64,000 bases of DNA from Macrosoma leucophasiata (taxonomy: Eukaryota; Arthropoda; Insecta; Lepidoptera; Hedylidae): NCBI GenBank assembly GCA_036365455.1, contig JAWQUS010000016.1, positions 11,369,001 through 11,433,000 of the forward strand. The letters run 5' to 3'. The notes under the pieces are model-generated. The model saw nothing but the letters and a program-made list of their open reading frames with translations, did no database searches and was not told where the DNA came from. Both the position numbers and the translations under genes were made by a program. Within the stretch, counting starts at the first letter, position 1. Each line of letters starts with the position of its first letter. Positions 38,191 through 50,494 of this stretch are shown piece by piece.

Positions 38191-38223
38191 TCTATTGTGC
38201 CTTAAACTTTAAGGCACAATAGA
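38191..38223. repeat. Perfect hairpin, 16-bp arms
   Basis: Arms 38191-38206 ('tctattgtgccttaaa') and 38208-38223 are exact complements around a single C. Confidence 0.6.
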
Positions 38224-38394
38224 ATAACCTAAAATATTATTTTAGATTAGATTAGAACAATATGTCACATAGTCACTTTGGAGCATTAAAATGTAGCGCA
38301 CTACTAGAGACGATTATGTAGCGATGAAAACGCTACAGCGTTTCTATCAGAATGCTCTACCACCAATTTATTTTACAACCGTTCACAAAAATGA

Positions 38395-38585
38395 CCAATA
38401 CATCAAACACACTTAAATCGGAAACTCTCCCGAGGACAACAATCGAAGTAATGACTGTAATGTTTGCGGACGTAATGGTATCGTCATAACCACCGGGTCC
38501 GCCGGAAACCGACGCGCAGCTGATCCTATTGATAATATTTATTTTCAAACAATAATACGATACCTCACCTATTGTGTCACTGGCC
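38395..38585 (-). repeat. Duplicated segment, copy 1 (coding-like on the minus strand)
   Basis: It shares an ordered set of blocks with 39795-39965, including 'gtaatgtttgcggacgtaat', 'ccggaaaccgacgcgcagct', and 'cgatacctcacctattgt'. On the minus strand both copies read SVSG followed by GYDDT within an open stretch. Copy 1 lies in a 63-codon frame (38357-38548). Whether it was ever a gene is unknown. Confidence 0.5.
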
Positions 38586-38819
38586 GTATGATGTAGCTCT
38601 ACTCGAAGAGCTCACCAGCATAATTTAGCTAAAACTGAGTCATAAGATTTCTGCCATTTTTTTATTCAACTGGCAATCAAACATCCAGTTCACATTAATA
38701 GTGAATATTGCGACTAAAACTATCACCAAAAAGTAAACCACCGTTTTCAAAAACTTGTATTGGAACATTACTTAATACCCTATGGTATATTCATTTTTGA
38801 GAACCTTAAATATATATAA

Positions 38820-39136
38820 TACTAGCTGTGCCCGCGACTTCGCTCGCGTGAGAATTTATGATTGTTCAGTATCTACCCGGACGAAGTTGTGGGCGCAGCT
38901 AGTTTAAAAGTAGCCTAAGTAACTCCTTATTACATCAGCTATCTTCCGTCAAAATCGGTCCATCCGTTCCCAAGATTAGTCTGTCACAGACAAAAATTGT
39001 AAAAAATGTTGTTAATATACCGGATATGTACCGTGTATACATACATATATGCATTTAGTAAAAAACGGTTATACAAAACAACAACACACACAGACACAGT
39101 ACAAACAGACACTCCAATTTTATTTATTTGACTAGA
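38820..39136 (-). repeat. Helitron-like non-autonomous repeat, copy 2
   Basis: Reverse copy of the element at 7020-7357. The hairpin end is at about 38823-38906 ('actagctgtgcccgcgactt' facing 'gttgtgggcgcagctagt'). The other end is at 'ccaattttatttatttgact'. The CTGT run of copy 1 is reduced here. Confidence 0.65.
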
Positions 39137-39435
39137 TATAGAATCACTGAAAAGTTTGCGAAAGAAATACTCGTAGGTAATATCGTCGTAACAGCCGAAA
39201 ATACCAACGAGTACCAACGACAACGCAGTCTGATCTAATCTTCTAAAAACATATTTATATCTCTAAGTTAATCACAAATTGCTCCAATTTATCTACAAAT
39301 AAAAACAAAAGGTCTCATCAATCAGAACCGTTGCCACTCAATCCTCAAACCTGCGCATGCTTCGCAATATGTTACAAATTACAGAACTGTCATTTTCATG
39401 AGGAATTCTACTGAAAAGTATTATGTCTCTTTCTT

Positions 39436-39510
39436 AACTATTATCATCATCATAAATTCAGCCGGAAGACGTCCACTGCTGGACAAAAGCCTACACGTAA
39501 AGGGTATGTC
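39436..39510 (+). repeat. CATCAT-headed repeat fragment, copy 2
   Basis: 'ttatcatcatcataaattca' followed by 'gacgtccactgctggacaaa' matches the start of the repeat at 15425. Confidence 0.5.
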
Positions 39511-39794
39511 ATTGTCGCAACGCAGTAACAGTTGTTTTACCGCGGGGTGGCGGGACCGTGCTGCCCTTCCCACATTATTCTATTTCCTATCAGGCGGTAG
39601 GGTTACTAGAATGTTTCGACCATCACTATTAGGTTGATTAACTATGTTAGCAGAATTAAATTCAATAATGGACAGTGGGGTCGTCACGTCTCTGCGACGT
39701 TTTTTCTGTATTCAATTGGAATAGCGTTATTCAATCAATAACTTCCTCGCGGCAATCAGTGTTAATGAGGATCGCATGCCCATTGGATAACATT

Positions 39795-39965
39795 CTAATT
39801 ACAGAATACACATAAATCCGAAACCATTTCGATGGCATAACAATCAAAGCGTAATGTTTACCGATGTAAGTATCATCGTAACCAACACCGGAAACCGAGG
39901 CAGCTGATCCAATTTATTTCAAACAATATCACGATACCTCACGTATTGTAACCCGGCAAGAGCTG
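39795..39965 (-). repeat. Duplicated segment, copy 2
   Basis: See 38395-38585. On the minus strand it reads AASVSGVGYDDTYIGKHY. A weaker third relative with YDDITYEY lies near 39170-39240 on the same strand. Confidence 0.5.
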
Positions 39966-39969
39966 ACTT

Positions 39970-40524
39970 TAGTATGAAGTATCGAGTTTAGCAGTCTGTA
40001 GCCGTTTAGGTACGAGTACCTTGGTTTCACTCAAAAATTTTATACGAAATAATTACGGTTTTACTTAAGGTTGTGCTGATACAAAATATAGGTAAGCAGC
40101 ATGTAAAATTATTTACCTCTAACATTTTTGTGTCTATTTGACTTATTCAAAGTATTTTACTTAAGGTTTTAAAATATTTTATTAATTTATACTCGCGTTA
40201 TTCATCAACCATTTTTCATAAGGGGAACTTCTTTTTTCTGTTGTATGCACATTAGGTATTAATTTCAGAGACGTTGTTTAATTTAGTCATGCGTCATTTC
40301 CACTGTAAGACACCACGCATGTGGATTAAAGATCGCAGCGGCGGTAGTTATATAGGACGTAGCTGCCCGTCTTACGATATCGCACTGTTTTCACCGCCAT
40401 TGTTTGGTTGACTAATTGCACCAGCGGAAGAATTCTCTAAGGGGTCGTCACTTTCCGACGCCGCATTTATTTACTTTATGCGTATATAAAATGCGTTCTA
40501 TAATAAATAAAATAAATGTATATA
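39970..40524. other. No gene recognised
   Basis: AT-rich sequence. Nothing supported on either strand. Confidence 0.35.
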
Positions 40525-40798
40525 TTTTTTTTATTTAATGGAAGTGGCAAACAATCGTGCAGTTCACATTGATGTTAAGTGATGACTGCAGCCTATAGAC
40601 ACTAACACAAAGACCAAGGTCAAAATGCAGATGCGTTACCACTCCTGAGGCATAGGGTGTTATGCTTCTAGAAGTAACAGGGCCGTACATTATCACCTGG
40701 CCGGAACACGATAGTGGTGAACACTACCATTTAGCGGCAAGTATATTAGGTAATGCGGTGGTGCCTACGGCCGCGAGCTCCGTCACTGGAGCTCTACC
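40525..40798 (-). repeat. Family A repeat, full-length copy
   Basis: A T-run and 'atttaatggaagtggcaaac' (tail) lead to 'cgtcactggagctctacca' (head). Close to the consensus of the family. Confidence 0.8.
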
Positions 40799-40799
40799 A

Positions 40800-42154
40800 A
40801 TTATACGAATTATAACTACTTAAGTATTTCATTAAAATTAAATGCTAGTTACTGTACTGTACTGTGTATTTTCAGACACCAGTCATATTTTAAATGGGCG
40901 TATTACAATCATTTTGAATATCTTGGCGATATCAGTGCATTATAGAAGATGTTAATAATGATGAGCAAAATGGCCCCTTAAAATATGGCTGGTGTATTTC
41001 AAATCAGCTTGTATATTTACTAACAGCTCTTTGTCTATGTCACACACGGCAAGGATGTTACTCATTAGCTATTCATGCAAGGATGATTCCGGTAGTGTAT
41101 TTCTGCCAATGCCTCCACCACTGTAGCTGGCCGATACAGCACGTTGCCAAACCTATCAATCAGTCGATACTTAAAGCCTTACGTCAAATAGTTATGAGGG
41201 CAAGTTGAGTACTATAATATCTATAATATCTTGTATTTTCTGGTACATAATTACAATAACTTGGGCCTTTGCTGAACTAGATTGAGATCTCTGGTTTTTA
41301 CTTTTTATGTCAGATGTTTGCAATCGTTTGTAACAGTATTTATTTAATTACTATAAATGTGAACAAAAAGCTTCTTTGCCACAAAACATTTTTAAATTTT
41401 ATAAAGTCATTCTTGGTGCTTGATTGGGCGTCGATATGACAGTCAGTAAGCCAAAACTCTTCATTTTAAGATCCACTCTCCGTACCTTCATTCAACAACC
41501 ATGAGAAAATGCGATAAATTGTATTTGAACTCAATAACAGCCATATTAATACTGTAGTCTGTTTTGGCCATATTATAATCTTGCAATACAGGACGGTTAA
41601 GTATGTTAACCACAATTCTCATAACATTAAATTTCCATAACATCTATCTGAACAATCAAATATAGCAGAATTATAAGTTACTAACAGAAAAATAGAAGGT
41701 TTACTCATAGATTTGAATCATCATAATGTGGTAATTGGATGCACAACGAAGGCCGCCCCCAATCTTTTAAACAACTGCTCTTTGGATCATGAATCATATC
41801 GTTACGATAATGTATGAATTGTTTGATTCTATCGACTACAAGTTGCGTAATAAAATTGAAACAAAATACGGAAGATCGATGCAATGTATCAATAAGCAAT
41901 AAAATATGAAATATTTGAAATATCGAGGAATCTTATACCGTGTAATGTGTAATGTTATGAATGTTGTTATATTTATGACACGCTCACGACTTAGAGTTCG
42001 GGTTACACCACAAAAATGTTAATAACAAGACAATATTATTAATATTAATAAGTATGGATTATACCTTCTAGTTTACTTGAAAGAATGGAAGAAAGAAACG
42101 TTTATTTGTAACAATGTTAGGTACATGAACAACACAGATTTTTTTGACAGTAGG
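40800..42154. other. No gene recognised
   Basis: AT-rich sequence up to the left LTR of the Copia-type element. The 64-codon minus frame at 41705-41899 is not recognisable. Confidence 0.35.
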
Positions 42155-42371
42155 TGTTGAATTTATTCATAAATTAGTTACAAAAATTAATGTCTAGAAG
42201 TTGTTATGTGACTATGTTTTGTACACGCCTGTACCTCGCTATCGACACAGTCTTTGTTCATTATGCATTCGTCCCGTACGTGTGATAGGAGCTAGACACA
42301 TTGCTTCCAAATATAAAAGTTCAATATAAGTTTATTCAGTATCATAATTTAGTCTTTTAATTACGCCAACA
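42155..42371 (+). repeat. Copia-type element, left LTR
   Basis: It starts at TGTTGAATTT, contains a TATA-like 'atataaaagttc' near 42312, and ends at CCAACA. A further 15-20 bp after it is also similar between the two LTRs, so the true end may be slightly later. Confidence 0.85.
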
Positions 42372-42484
42372 ACCCAATTAACTTAATAGGTTATTGGCCC
42401 AGTGTGCGCGAGTGAAATTCCGCTGTGTTTTTGAACAATAATAATTTTATTTTAAACCGACAAATAATTTTATTTTTTTTGATA

Positions 42485-43342
42485 ATGGACAATTATAAGA
42501 TTAAACGTAATATTAACCCGTTTGATTGAGAAAAGTACTCTGTGTGGAAGTTTCGTATTCGTGCGTTACTGAGTGAAATGGACGTGATTAAAGTCATAGA
42601 TGACGACCCATTGTGTGGCAACGAAACTTGGGAGAAAAATAATCGCATAGCCAAAAATGTGATTATAGAGTATCTCGCAGATTCATATCTCGGATTCGCC
42701 AAGGAAGAATTATCGGCGAAAAACATTTTCACAAGTTTAGACTCCATGTACGAACGCAAGAGCATCGCGACGCAGTTGGCATTGAGAAAAAAGTTGTTGG
42801 CTTTTAAATTGCTAAGTGATGAGTCACTCATAAAGCATTTCGCGAAGTTTGACGACCTCATCACAGAGCTACTTGCCGCTGGTGCGAAGTTGGAAGAGAC
42901 CGATAAGGTTGCACATTTATTGCTCAGCCTTCCCTCATCTTACGATGGAGTAATAACGGCGATCGAGACGTTATCGGAAGACAATTTGACTTTAGCTTTC
43001 GTAAAAACACGGCTATTAGACCATGAAGTCAAACTGAAAAATGAGTCAGGCGATATGAGCGCAAAAGTGTTGTATATTCAAATCAAAAATAGCACGCCGA
43101 GGAAAAGAAATGTTTATATGAAACTGTCAAATAAAAATATGAAACAAAATAACACTAAGTTAATTAAATGTTACCATTGTGGACATATGGGACATACAAG
43201 GAATCATCGTTTCTATTATAGAAGCATGAATCAACAAAAGGGCGATTATAAAAACAAAGACCGGCCAAAAACAGTTCAAGCGGTCGAGATATCTGAGAAT
43301 AAACAATCGGCATCAACTGAGTTCTCAGGGTTTGACTTTTAG
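42485..43342 (+). pseudogene. Copia-type Gag, broken
   Basis: The gene encodes the capsid and nucleocapsid precursor of a Copia-type element. The frame starts at the ATG at 42485 and reads a typical start ending in INPFD, but then hits TGA at 42527-42529, where a Gly codon would be expected from the following context ('YSVWKFRI'). After that 271 codons are open to 43342. The middle part has the Copia Gag signature LLSLPSSYD followed by a helix-rich stretch. The zinc knuckle CYHCGHMGHTRNHR lacks its last Cys (Arg in its place), so nucleic-acid binding should be impaired. The fragments beyond 43342 are in other frames. The two minus-strand frames here are shadows. Confidence 0.85.
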
Positions 43343-43399
43343 ACCGGCGAATATCAAACATAGGGCTCTAATAACAATCAAACAAAGAGCTCTAGTAAC

Positions 43400-43475
43400 A
43401 ATATTACTTTTCTTATCGATTCTGACGCCTTGGATCATATTTCAAACAGAGAAGTTTTGTTTTATTAGCTTTGTT
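43400..43475 (+). pseudogene. Copia-type protease scrap
   Basis: A short stretch reads IDSDALDHISNREVLF, which recalls the Copia protease active-site region. Where the family has D-S-G, the sequence here has D-S-D, and the frame stops soon after. It is out of frame with gag. Only about 20 residues remain, so this is a remnant. Confidence 0.6.
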
Positions 43476-43574
43476 ACTTTAGTGACTACTAAAATTGTTA
43501 CTAAAATGGTGAATTTCTTTCAGCTAAGAATAGAGGTACACTGCAGTTGAGCAGCAACATGGGCTTTCCAGGTC

Positions 43575-44008
43575 GAAGTTGAGAGAAAGCGGCCGGAATT
43601 GATCAACAGAAGGGGTGTGGTGTTTCATCATTCATGATAACGCTAGATCTCACACATCTATAGCCACTCAGCAAAAATTAAGAGAGTTTGGCTGGGAGGT
43701 GTTAATGCATCCGCCGTATAGTCCTGACCTTGCACCTTCAGATTTCCACCTGTTTCGGTCTCTTCAGAATTCTTTATGCAATGTTAGGTTAACATCACGA
43801 GAGGACTACCAAATCCACTTGTCGCGGTATTTTGATGAGAAGTCCCAAAATGTTTATAGCAATGGGATCATGTCACATACAAGATGGCAAAAGGTTATCG
43901 AACAAAATGACATACATACATACATACTTTAGTTAAATTTAAATAAACTATATTAAAAAATGTTTTGAATTATCTTAAAAAATGCGAAGAAACTTTTTCC
44001 CCAACCTA
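43575..44008 (+). mobile_element. mariner element, copy 3 (3' third only)
   Basis: It begins abruptly at 'gaagttgagagaaagcggcc' in mid-transposase and runs to the right inverted repeat 'ctttttccccaacc' (end 44006), followed by TA. The left two thirds are missing. The junction at 43574 joins it directly to Copia-type sequence, so one deletion probably removed both the mariner left part and neighbouring Copia pol sequence. Confidence 0.9.
43576..43932 (+). pseudogene. mariner transposase, copy 3, fragment
   Basis: It encodes the C-terminal third of the transposase. HDNARSH (second catalytic Asp) and APSDFHLF (third Asp) are in one frame, with 34 residues between the two Asp, which is the mariner D34D spacing. 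A 4-bp duplication ('tcat') just before HDN puts the upstream piece out of frame. Without the first Asp and the DNA-binding domain it cannot work. Confidence 0.88.
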
Positions 44009-44219
44009 TATAAAGTTCAATGATAAAAATTGAAATATTATTAAGAGATTTGAATTGGTCTGGTTGATGGTTTTACTGGGTTTTCCTCAACCCTCGAACG
44101 AATGTTGGACCAAATTGTAATGCCCCAGAAAGATATTTGGAAGTATATGTGTTCTAGTTAGGTAGTAAACATAAATTGATTTTTGTTTGTATAACTACCG
44201 ATTCATTTTTGAGGGGGCG

Positions 44220-44441
44220 TGTTGAATTTATTCATAAATTAGTTACAAAAATTAATGTCTAGAAGTTGTTATGTGACTATGTTTTGTACACGCCTGTACC
44301 TCGCTATCGACACAGTCTTTGTTCATTATCCATTCGTCCCGTACGTGTGATAGGAGCTAGACACATTGCTTCCAAATATAAAAGTTCAATATAATATAAG
44401 TTTATTCAGTATCATAATTTAGTCTTTTAATTACGCCAACA
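44220..44441 (+). repeat. Copia-type element, right LTR
   Basis: By eye it differs from the left LTR by one substitution (near 44331, C for G) and a 5-bp extra 'atata' near 44395. This similarity is much higher than the state of the interior would suggest. Confidence 0.85.
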
Positions 44442-44459
44442 ACCCAATAAACTAAAAGT

Positions 44460-45368
44460 ATAAGAAACATTTGTTACAAATTGGCACTAACTCAGCATGT
44501 GTTGGTTGAGGGACAACCAGCGCTGGTCTTCCGTTAGGGCCATTTCGTTTGTCATATACGGCTATACATATAATAAGTACTCGTACATATACTTCAAAAG
44601 TTTTCAATTACATTTTTAGAATAGTCTCACCCAGCCATAATTTTGTCCCTCTTACTCATATTAATAGAAATTATAAATTGCAAACCGATAGCCGTATATG
44701 CCAAACTGTGTTGTGTCGTCGATGCAGTATGCACACGACACCAATATAATTTAAATGAGCAAAATTATGTTTTTTGCCTAGCCCACCAATTTCAATTGTT
44801 ATTTCGGCTGGAAAATATGCTTTCAACGATCTATAAATTACAGGGCAAGCTCATTAAATACAGCCAAAGCCATAAAAAAATCTAGGTCACTTAACATAAA
44901 TACAAAGAGATTGTACACCTGGTGAACTGGAATAGAAAAAAAGAAACTAGTCCTGCCTACGTACGGCGCAAATTGATTGTAGCGAATAGCGCCAACGTCG
45001 TGTTTTTTATCTCACCTAAAGTGGATCAAAACTTGAGGGACATAAAACGTGCAGTACGCAAGTTTACTCCAGTGGGCCGACAGCGGAGTCGGCTTGGGGG
45101 AAATTGGATCCCGCGGGATTTGCCAGGACACAAACTCAAACGCTCACAGTTCAAGCCCGCCCAACGGTTACGTCGACGCGTAAAATATTCACCTATCTCG
45201 TCGAATATGTATAGGAAACGTCTCGAATAGCTACATCAAGGGAATATTTGCCATTGCTGCTGTAAACAACCTCTTAAACGGCTTGGACGTATGACTTTCG
45301 TATTTTACTGGTACTGGTTCCTGCAGTATACCTACGTGAAAAAAAGCATGAAATCATGTACAGTAAGA
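44460..45368. other. No gene recognised; one basic open frame
   Basis: A 102-codon plus frame (44922-45230) is rich in Arg and Lys, but has no motif I recognise and no clear promoter or splice sites. Overlapping frames at 44549-44885 are also unrecognised. Confidence 0.35.
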
Positions 45369-45462
45369 AAGATGGCAAACAAGCATGCAGCTCACATTGT
45401 TGTTAAGTGATAACTGCAGCCTATAGACATCTACCATTTAGCGGAAAATATATTAGACATAC
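45369..45462 (-). repeat. Family A repeat, internally deleted
   Basis: The tail block ('atggcaaacaagcatgcagc' to 'gcctatagacat') is joined directly to a head block ('ctaccatttagcgg'). About 150 bp between them are lost. Confidence 0.65.
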
Positions 45463-45464
45463 AT

Positions 45465-46640
45465 TGTTCCTTGTGGAACCACAAATAAATAATTTAAATA
45501 AACACAAGCCATAAATTCTGAACCAATACTTTATGTTCTTGATAGAATTTTAGCTCTACGAGCATTTTAAACATTATCCAAATTTCAATCTTCAATCACA
45601 TTATTTTAGATGTTTTATTGAAATCTTCACCTTTATTGTTTTTCGCACCATACCGTATCGCTTACGTAAATGAATTCGTCTATTACTGTCACTTGACCAT
45701 CAAATCACCTTGGGTTTGCCATAAATCTCTTCCCGTGACGAATCAGCGTGTTTTATGCGATTATATCACGATACAAATGCTAAATCATAGCTGTATGTTC
45801 TTTTTTCTGTAGATCCGGTCACAAATAGATTGGCAATAAAATTTGTTACAGATTCACACTCGTTTAATTACTGACACAGTAAATGTAAAACTAACTTTGA
45901 TCTGAAACTGTGAATTTGTAATATAACTTTCGTTCTAAACAAACCAATTCAAATCAAAACTGTCTGCCACTCCGACGATTATGAAGTTAAATTTGTAGTA
46001 CTCGCAATTACCTACTGTTGCTTAATTACTAATTTACATTCATTTTGTAATTAGTAGCAGCAATGATTGTTGTTTTCTATTAACATTATTGTTATGTCGA
46101 CAGTAGCAGTGAGCAGCATATTGTTTACAATTGGAAATAAACAATGAGTGAACAGGATAATTATTAATTTCGTAGAATTCTATCATCCGATTGATGTGCG
46201 GAGTAATTACTGACATGGTATTACTTACCTAAGTGGTCATTATTAACAATGATCGTACTATAATAAACAAATATTAGAAAGTTTTGTTTACCTTTTTTAT
46301 CTTAATAAACTGAAGAGTTTGTATAAGAAGTTAATGAGTCTTTAGGTTTATCTGCAACTGCCAGTCGGATTTGTAAAATATCATTTTATATGACGATGGC
46401 AAACAAGTACAGTATTCAGGTATTCACTTACCATCAATGCAGTTCACATTGATAGTAAGTGAATTTCATATGTTCATGTGTACTTTAACAAATTACTGCT
46501 GTCCTATTAAGACATTTTATTTCAGAGTTTTTAACATTTTATTTCAGTGTTTAACCAGTCTAAGTACGTGCTATCTTATGTCGTAGGTATAACATTTACT
46601 TGCATATGCGTAAAATACGTCATAAGTCTTATCTTATTTA
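45465..46640. other. No gene recognised
   Basis: AT-rich sequence. A small scrambled piece of the family A tail lies at 46395-46465, with one part inverted. Confidence 0.35.
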
Positions 46641-46643
46641 TTA

Positions 46644-46800
46644 ACTAGCTGTGCACGCGACTTCGCCCGCGTGAGAATTTATGAGTACCTACGTCTTTTG
46701 GTGTATGTACCGTGTAGGTACATACATATGCATTTAGTAAAAAGCGGTTATTTTTATATTACAAACAGACACTCCAATTTTATTTATTTGTATAGATGTA
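46644..46800 (-). repeat. Helitron-like non-autonomous repeat, copy 3 (deleted)
   Basis: The hairpin end 'actagctgtgcacgcgactt' and the other end 'ccaattttatttatttgtat' of the family at 7020 are present. The central part is missing. Confidence 0.6.
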
Positions 46801-49800
46801 TAGACCAAGAGTATGCAGCTAAATTAAGAGATTTTTAGTTGCAAATAAATGGTAACCTAGAAACGAGAGTCATTCAACTATTCCTTCTAAATCTAATATT
46901 CGTAACCGAAACTATCCAAACCTAACGGTTAATCCGATATTGTACCATAGCCGTGACCGAAATCGGTGTATTATTATTAAGGTATCCGTAACCATATCCG
47001 TAACATCCCTAGTTTCTTCGATAGAGGGTGATCGAAAGATGTCAGGTATAGGCAAGTAATTGGGATGCCTCCAGTGGGCACGCATTTCGAATCCCTAACT
47101 TACCCGGATTGCTTTAACGACGCACATCGCCCTCATTTTCAACATTTCAAGATACACTGATTAAATGCCACGAGGAAAAATAAAAGACATTTTTATGAGA
47201 CCATCATTTATTTAGGTAGGTATATGGTTACAGTTTGGATCAACTTGAGTTCTTTATACTTTTCGACTTAGCTTGTTGTGCACAGGTTTGCGGTTTTGTA
47301 AAAAATGCTCATGGTAGGTTAATTATTACTATAACTATGTACGAAATTATCTTTGTAATTAATAAACTCGTATTATGCTGTTGTTATATATTACTTTATT
47401 CATTTATAAGACGCAGACATAGCACTACTTATACAGTTTATTGTTTGTAAAGACATTTCTCTTAACTGCGTTGTTATAATTATGCAGTCTACAGCAGCTA
47501 ATTTGCATTTCACTTAAATTCACCGCGATTTATACAAAATGCTATATTCAGACTATTACAATTTGCCTTTGAAAATATATATATACCTTTGTATATCCAT
47601 CACAGTAACATGTATAAAATAAAAAAATTGAATAACTCTGATAGTCACAAAAATCGTCACTGATTTACAAAATTTGTATACCAAATTTCAACTCAGTCAA
47701 TCGGACCAATAGTTTTAAGCAAACTGGGTGTAACAGACAGACACGCGAGTAATTCTAAAAGGATTCCGGTATGCATATCATACCGGGTTCCGTAACCTTT
47801 AAAATTCAAATAACAAAAGTTTAAAAAGTTATAAAAAAAAAAAAAAGTTATAAATATATATAAAAGTGGTCTACCTAACCTTACATGGAGCTGAACCGAA
47901 ATGTGTTTTAATATTTATTATTCACGCGATGAAAACTGGAAAGTGGGATAAAACGTCAACTTGTACGTGACTGCGCTTGTCTGTCGCATCTCATTGTGAA
48001 GGCAGCTTTATGCTGGTTTGTGATCGTCGCGATTGCAAGCAATGTTTCATGTTACGTAAACTTCTGCTTTCTTTCCTTTTATTCCAATTATTTCAGTTCT
48101 CGGATATGCTTTGAGCGACTCATGATCTAAGTGGTGTACTACTAACCTTTTCATTTTTGTTTAATGCACTTTTAAATTAGGAGAGACTGTTACCTGTTAC
48201 AGAAATGGATATTTTTTGCCTTTTAATCTTGTTGTTGAACATAAATCAATTTAACAAATTCTTCTATTAATAGAAGAATTTGAAGAATGAGGGACCTACG
48301 TCCCTCACATGCTAAAGTAATAATAAACAAAACAGTTATTGCAATATTATACGTAGAAAAGATACGCAAAGTCTGCAAATAGCTCGTAAATTGAATTTCA
48401 CGATCGATGTAAGCAAATACAACGTCGCAGGTATCAAAGAATAGGCACTCGGTAACGTTCGGCCACTTAATTTTTCTAAAAGCTACCAAGTTCCAAACGG
48501 AAGGCCTTTGTGGAACAAACGAAGTAATAGGTAAAACATTTTAACGTCCTTTCTAAAAAATTATGCAAACTTACACTTGCTGCTCACCAAACTTAAAGAC
48601 AACGCCTGAACTTGTATAGAAGTGCTGCACTTTTGTATCGTACCTGAAACGAATGAAATAGATCTTATTAATATTATTAAACTTGAATAAAGACAAAAAA
48701 GTGTGACGACGTTTTTATAAATAAATCCTATATATGTTTTACTTTGAAATTTGTTACAAATCCCACTCTCGGATCGGCCGTGACGTTTTATAAAACCTAA
48801 AACGGAACTGAGTAAATTTGAGTAGAGATGTCATGGAAATCAGTCAATAGAATATGACATAATATGCATCTTAAGATAATTATATTACAATACCCAACAA
48901 TTGCACATCGAGCGTACGAAAGAGGCGATCGGCTAGTTTCGACTTCGTAGAGCGTTACCTCTGCTGTACACTACGTAAGCACTGGTCTGCTATTGGTCAA
49001 AACTTGATCAAAATCTTCGACAAATGTCAAAAAGGTAAGATGCGAAAGAGATAATTCTCTACAGATCCGAAACATCCCGAGTCTCCTTCCCAAATTCGAT
49101 GTGCATTATTTCTCGTTGGAAACTGTACCTAGTACTTACTGATTCTTCAATCTCTTTGTCGTCTGTATTACGGCGCTTATTGTGAGATTTTTAAATGTAC
49201 TTTTTCATAAAATTTTAAAAAATTAATAATCCAACATACACTTCCACTTTTTTTATTTATTTGTATTCGATACTACGAGGTTTAACATTTTGAACATATT
49301 TCATATTTCATAGGTACTGAAAATATTTCTATAACTAAAGGTACTCAGAATATAGACAAACTCATTGGACATCTGGTAAAGCGACATAGCCATTCCTCAA
49401 CTGTTCGAAACCCTCTGCCCACGGGTCCGACTTGCACTTGGCCGCTTTTTATTATAAACAAAACGTCTTAGCTTACGTAGTTTCACATAAACCAGTTTTA
49501 TTTTTAGCCCGCAGATAAGGAGGCTCGCCGAAATCGTTCAGATTGTCAGTCCACTTTCCCAAAGGGGTACTTATACTCGGGCGGAATTATTCGTAACAAG
49601 GCAGCAATTTGGGAAAATTTGTGAGAAATAGTCGGGCGCTGGTCTGGTTCAAACGTGATTGAATGTTCTCACTTTTACTTCAGCTTCTGTTTTTCAAATA
49701 GCATTCTCCGCGAGTTTTCTCACGGTTTTCAAGCGGAGTTACCGACTCACTGTGGTACACTTTAACGCCATTTGCGACGGTGTAAATGTTTACCGACTTA

Positions 49801-50485
49801 AATTCTTTGAACATTGATCTGAGTCGTACCTAACTGAGAATTTCTGATACAGTTACGTTCTGAGAAACCACACCTAGATCAATTGATTTTGAAACGACGC
49901 TGTATTGTGTCCATATTATTCGATAAATAAAAAATCGTACACTGTAGGTACGTTCACCCATTTGTGTCACCGAAAACATTAAACTTAAGTAGTATTATTA
50001 CATATTCTCACTTCTCTGATTTTATGCACCTACGTAAGTATTTATTTTAATAAAATTTTCAAATAAAACTTGTAGGTGTATATTCGTTCAATTGTAGGTA
50101 CGAGGCAAATTAAGCAAGGTACATAATGATGAATGATAATTTGCTGTTATTTAAGTACATATATATAATAATATACTGTATAAGTGAAGGACCACGGTTA
50201 CAGTTGTGTGACGTGACCTGAGATTATAAAAATGTCGGAGTGTGCAGAACATAAGAATACCACCATCAAACCAAATGCTGACACAAATATCTATAAAATC
50301 AGTTTGCGAATTTGTATGGAGAGAATAGGAAAGTTCATGTAATTTTTTAGGTTTTAATAGGTAATTATAACTCGCGACGCTTACGCAATATTTTAACGTT
50401 TTATTAAGTATTCACTAGTTTTTATTGTAGCTTTCTTTGGGATAGTATTTGATTGGATAGTACCACTCTAGTATTATGCTTGTTT
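46801..50485. other. 3.7 kb without a recognised gene
   Basis: AT-rich sequence. At 47640-47830 a stretch with 'caactcagtcaatcggacca' and 'catatcataccgggttccgt' is probably another worn dispersed repeat. An A-run lies near 47832. Small frames such as 48223-48489 (minus) are unrecognised. Confidence 0.35.
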
Positions 50486-50494
50486 CAACTATCT

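Larger units (their letters stand above)
42155..44441 (+). mobile_element. Copia-type LTR element, internally deleted, with mariner piece
   Basis: Two LTRs (42155-42371 and 44220-44441) begin TGTTGAATTT and end near CCAACA. They frame a roughly 1.85-kb interior. A primer site 'ggttattggcccag' (about 42389-42402) resembles the complement of the initiator-Met tRNA anticodon arm, as used by Copia. A purine tract 'gagggggcg' stands right before the right LTR. Inside are a broken gag, a protease scrap, a mariner fragment and a short leftover. Integrase, reverse transcriptase and RNase H are gone. The element could only move with help from a relative. No clear target duplication was seen. Confidence 0.87.

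Noticed and set aside
44922..45230. 102-codon basic frame as a gene
   Set aside because: No motif, no start context, no splice or promoter support. Arg/Lys richness alone is not enough.
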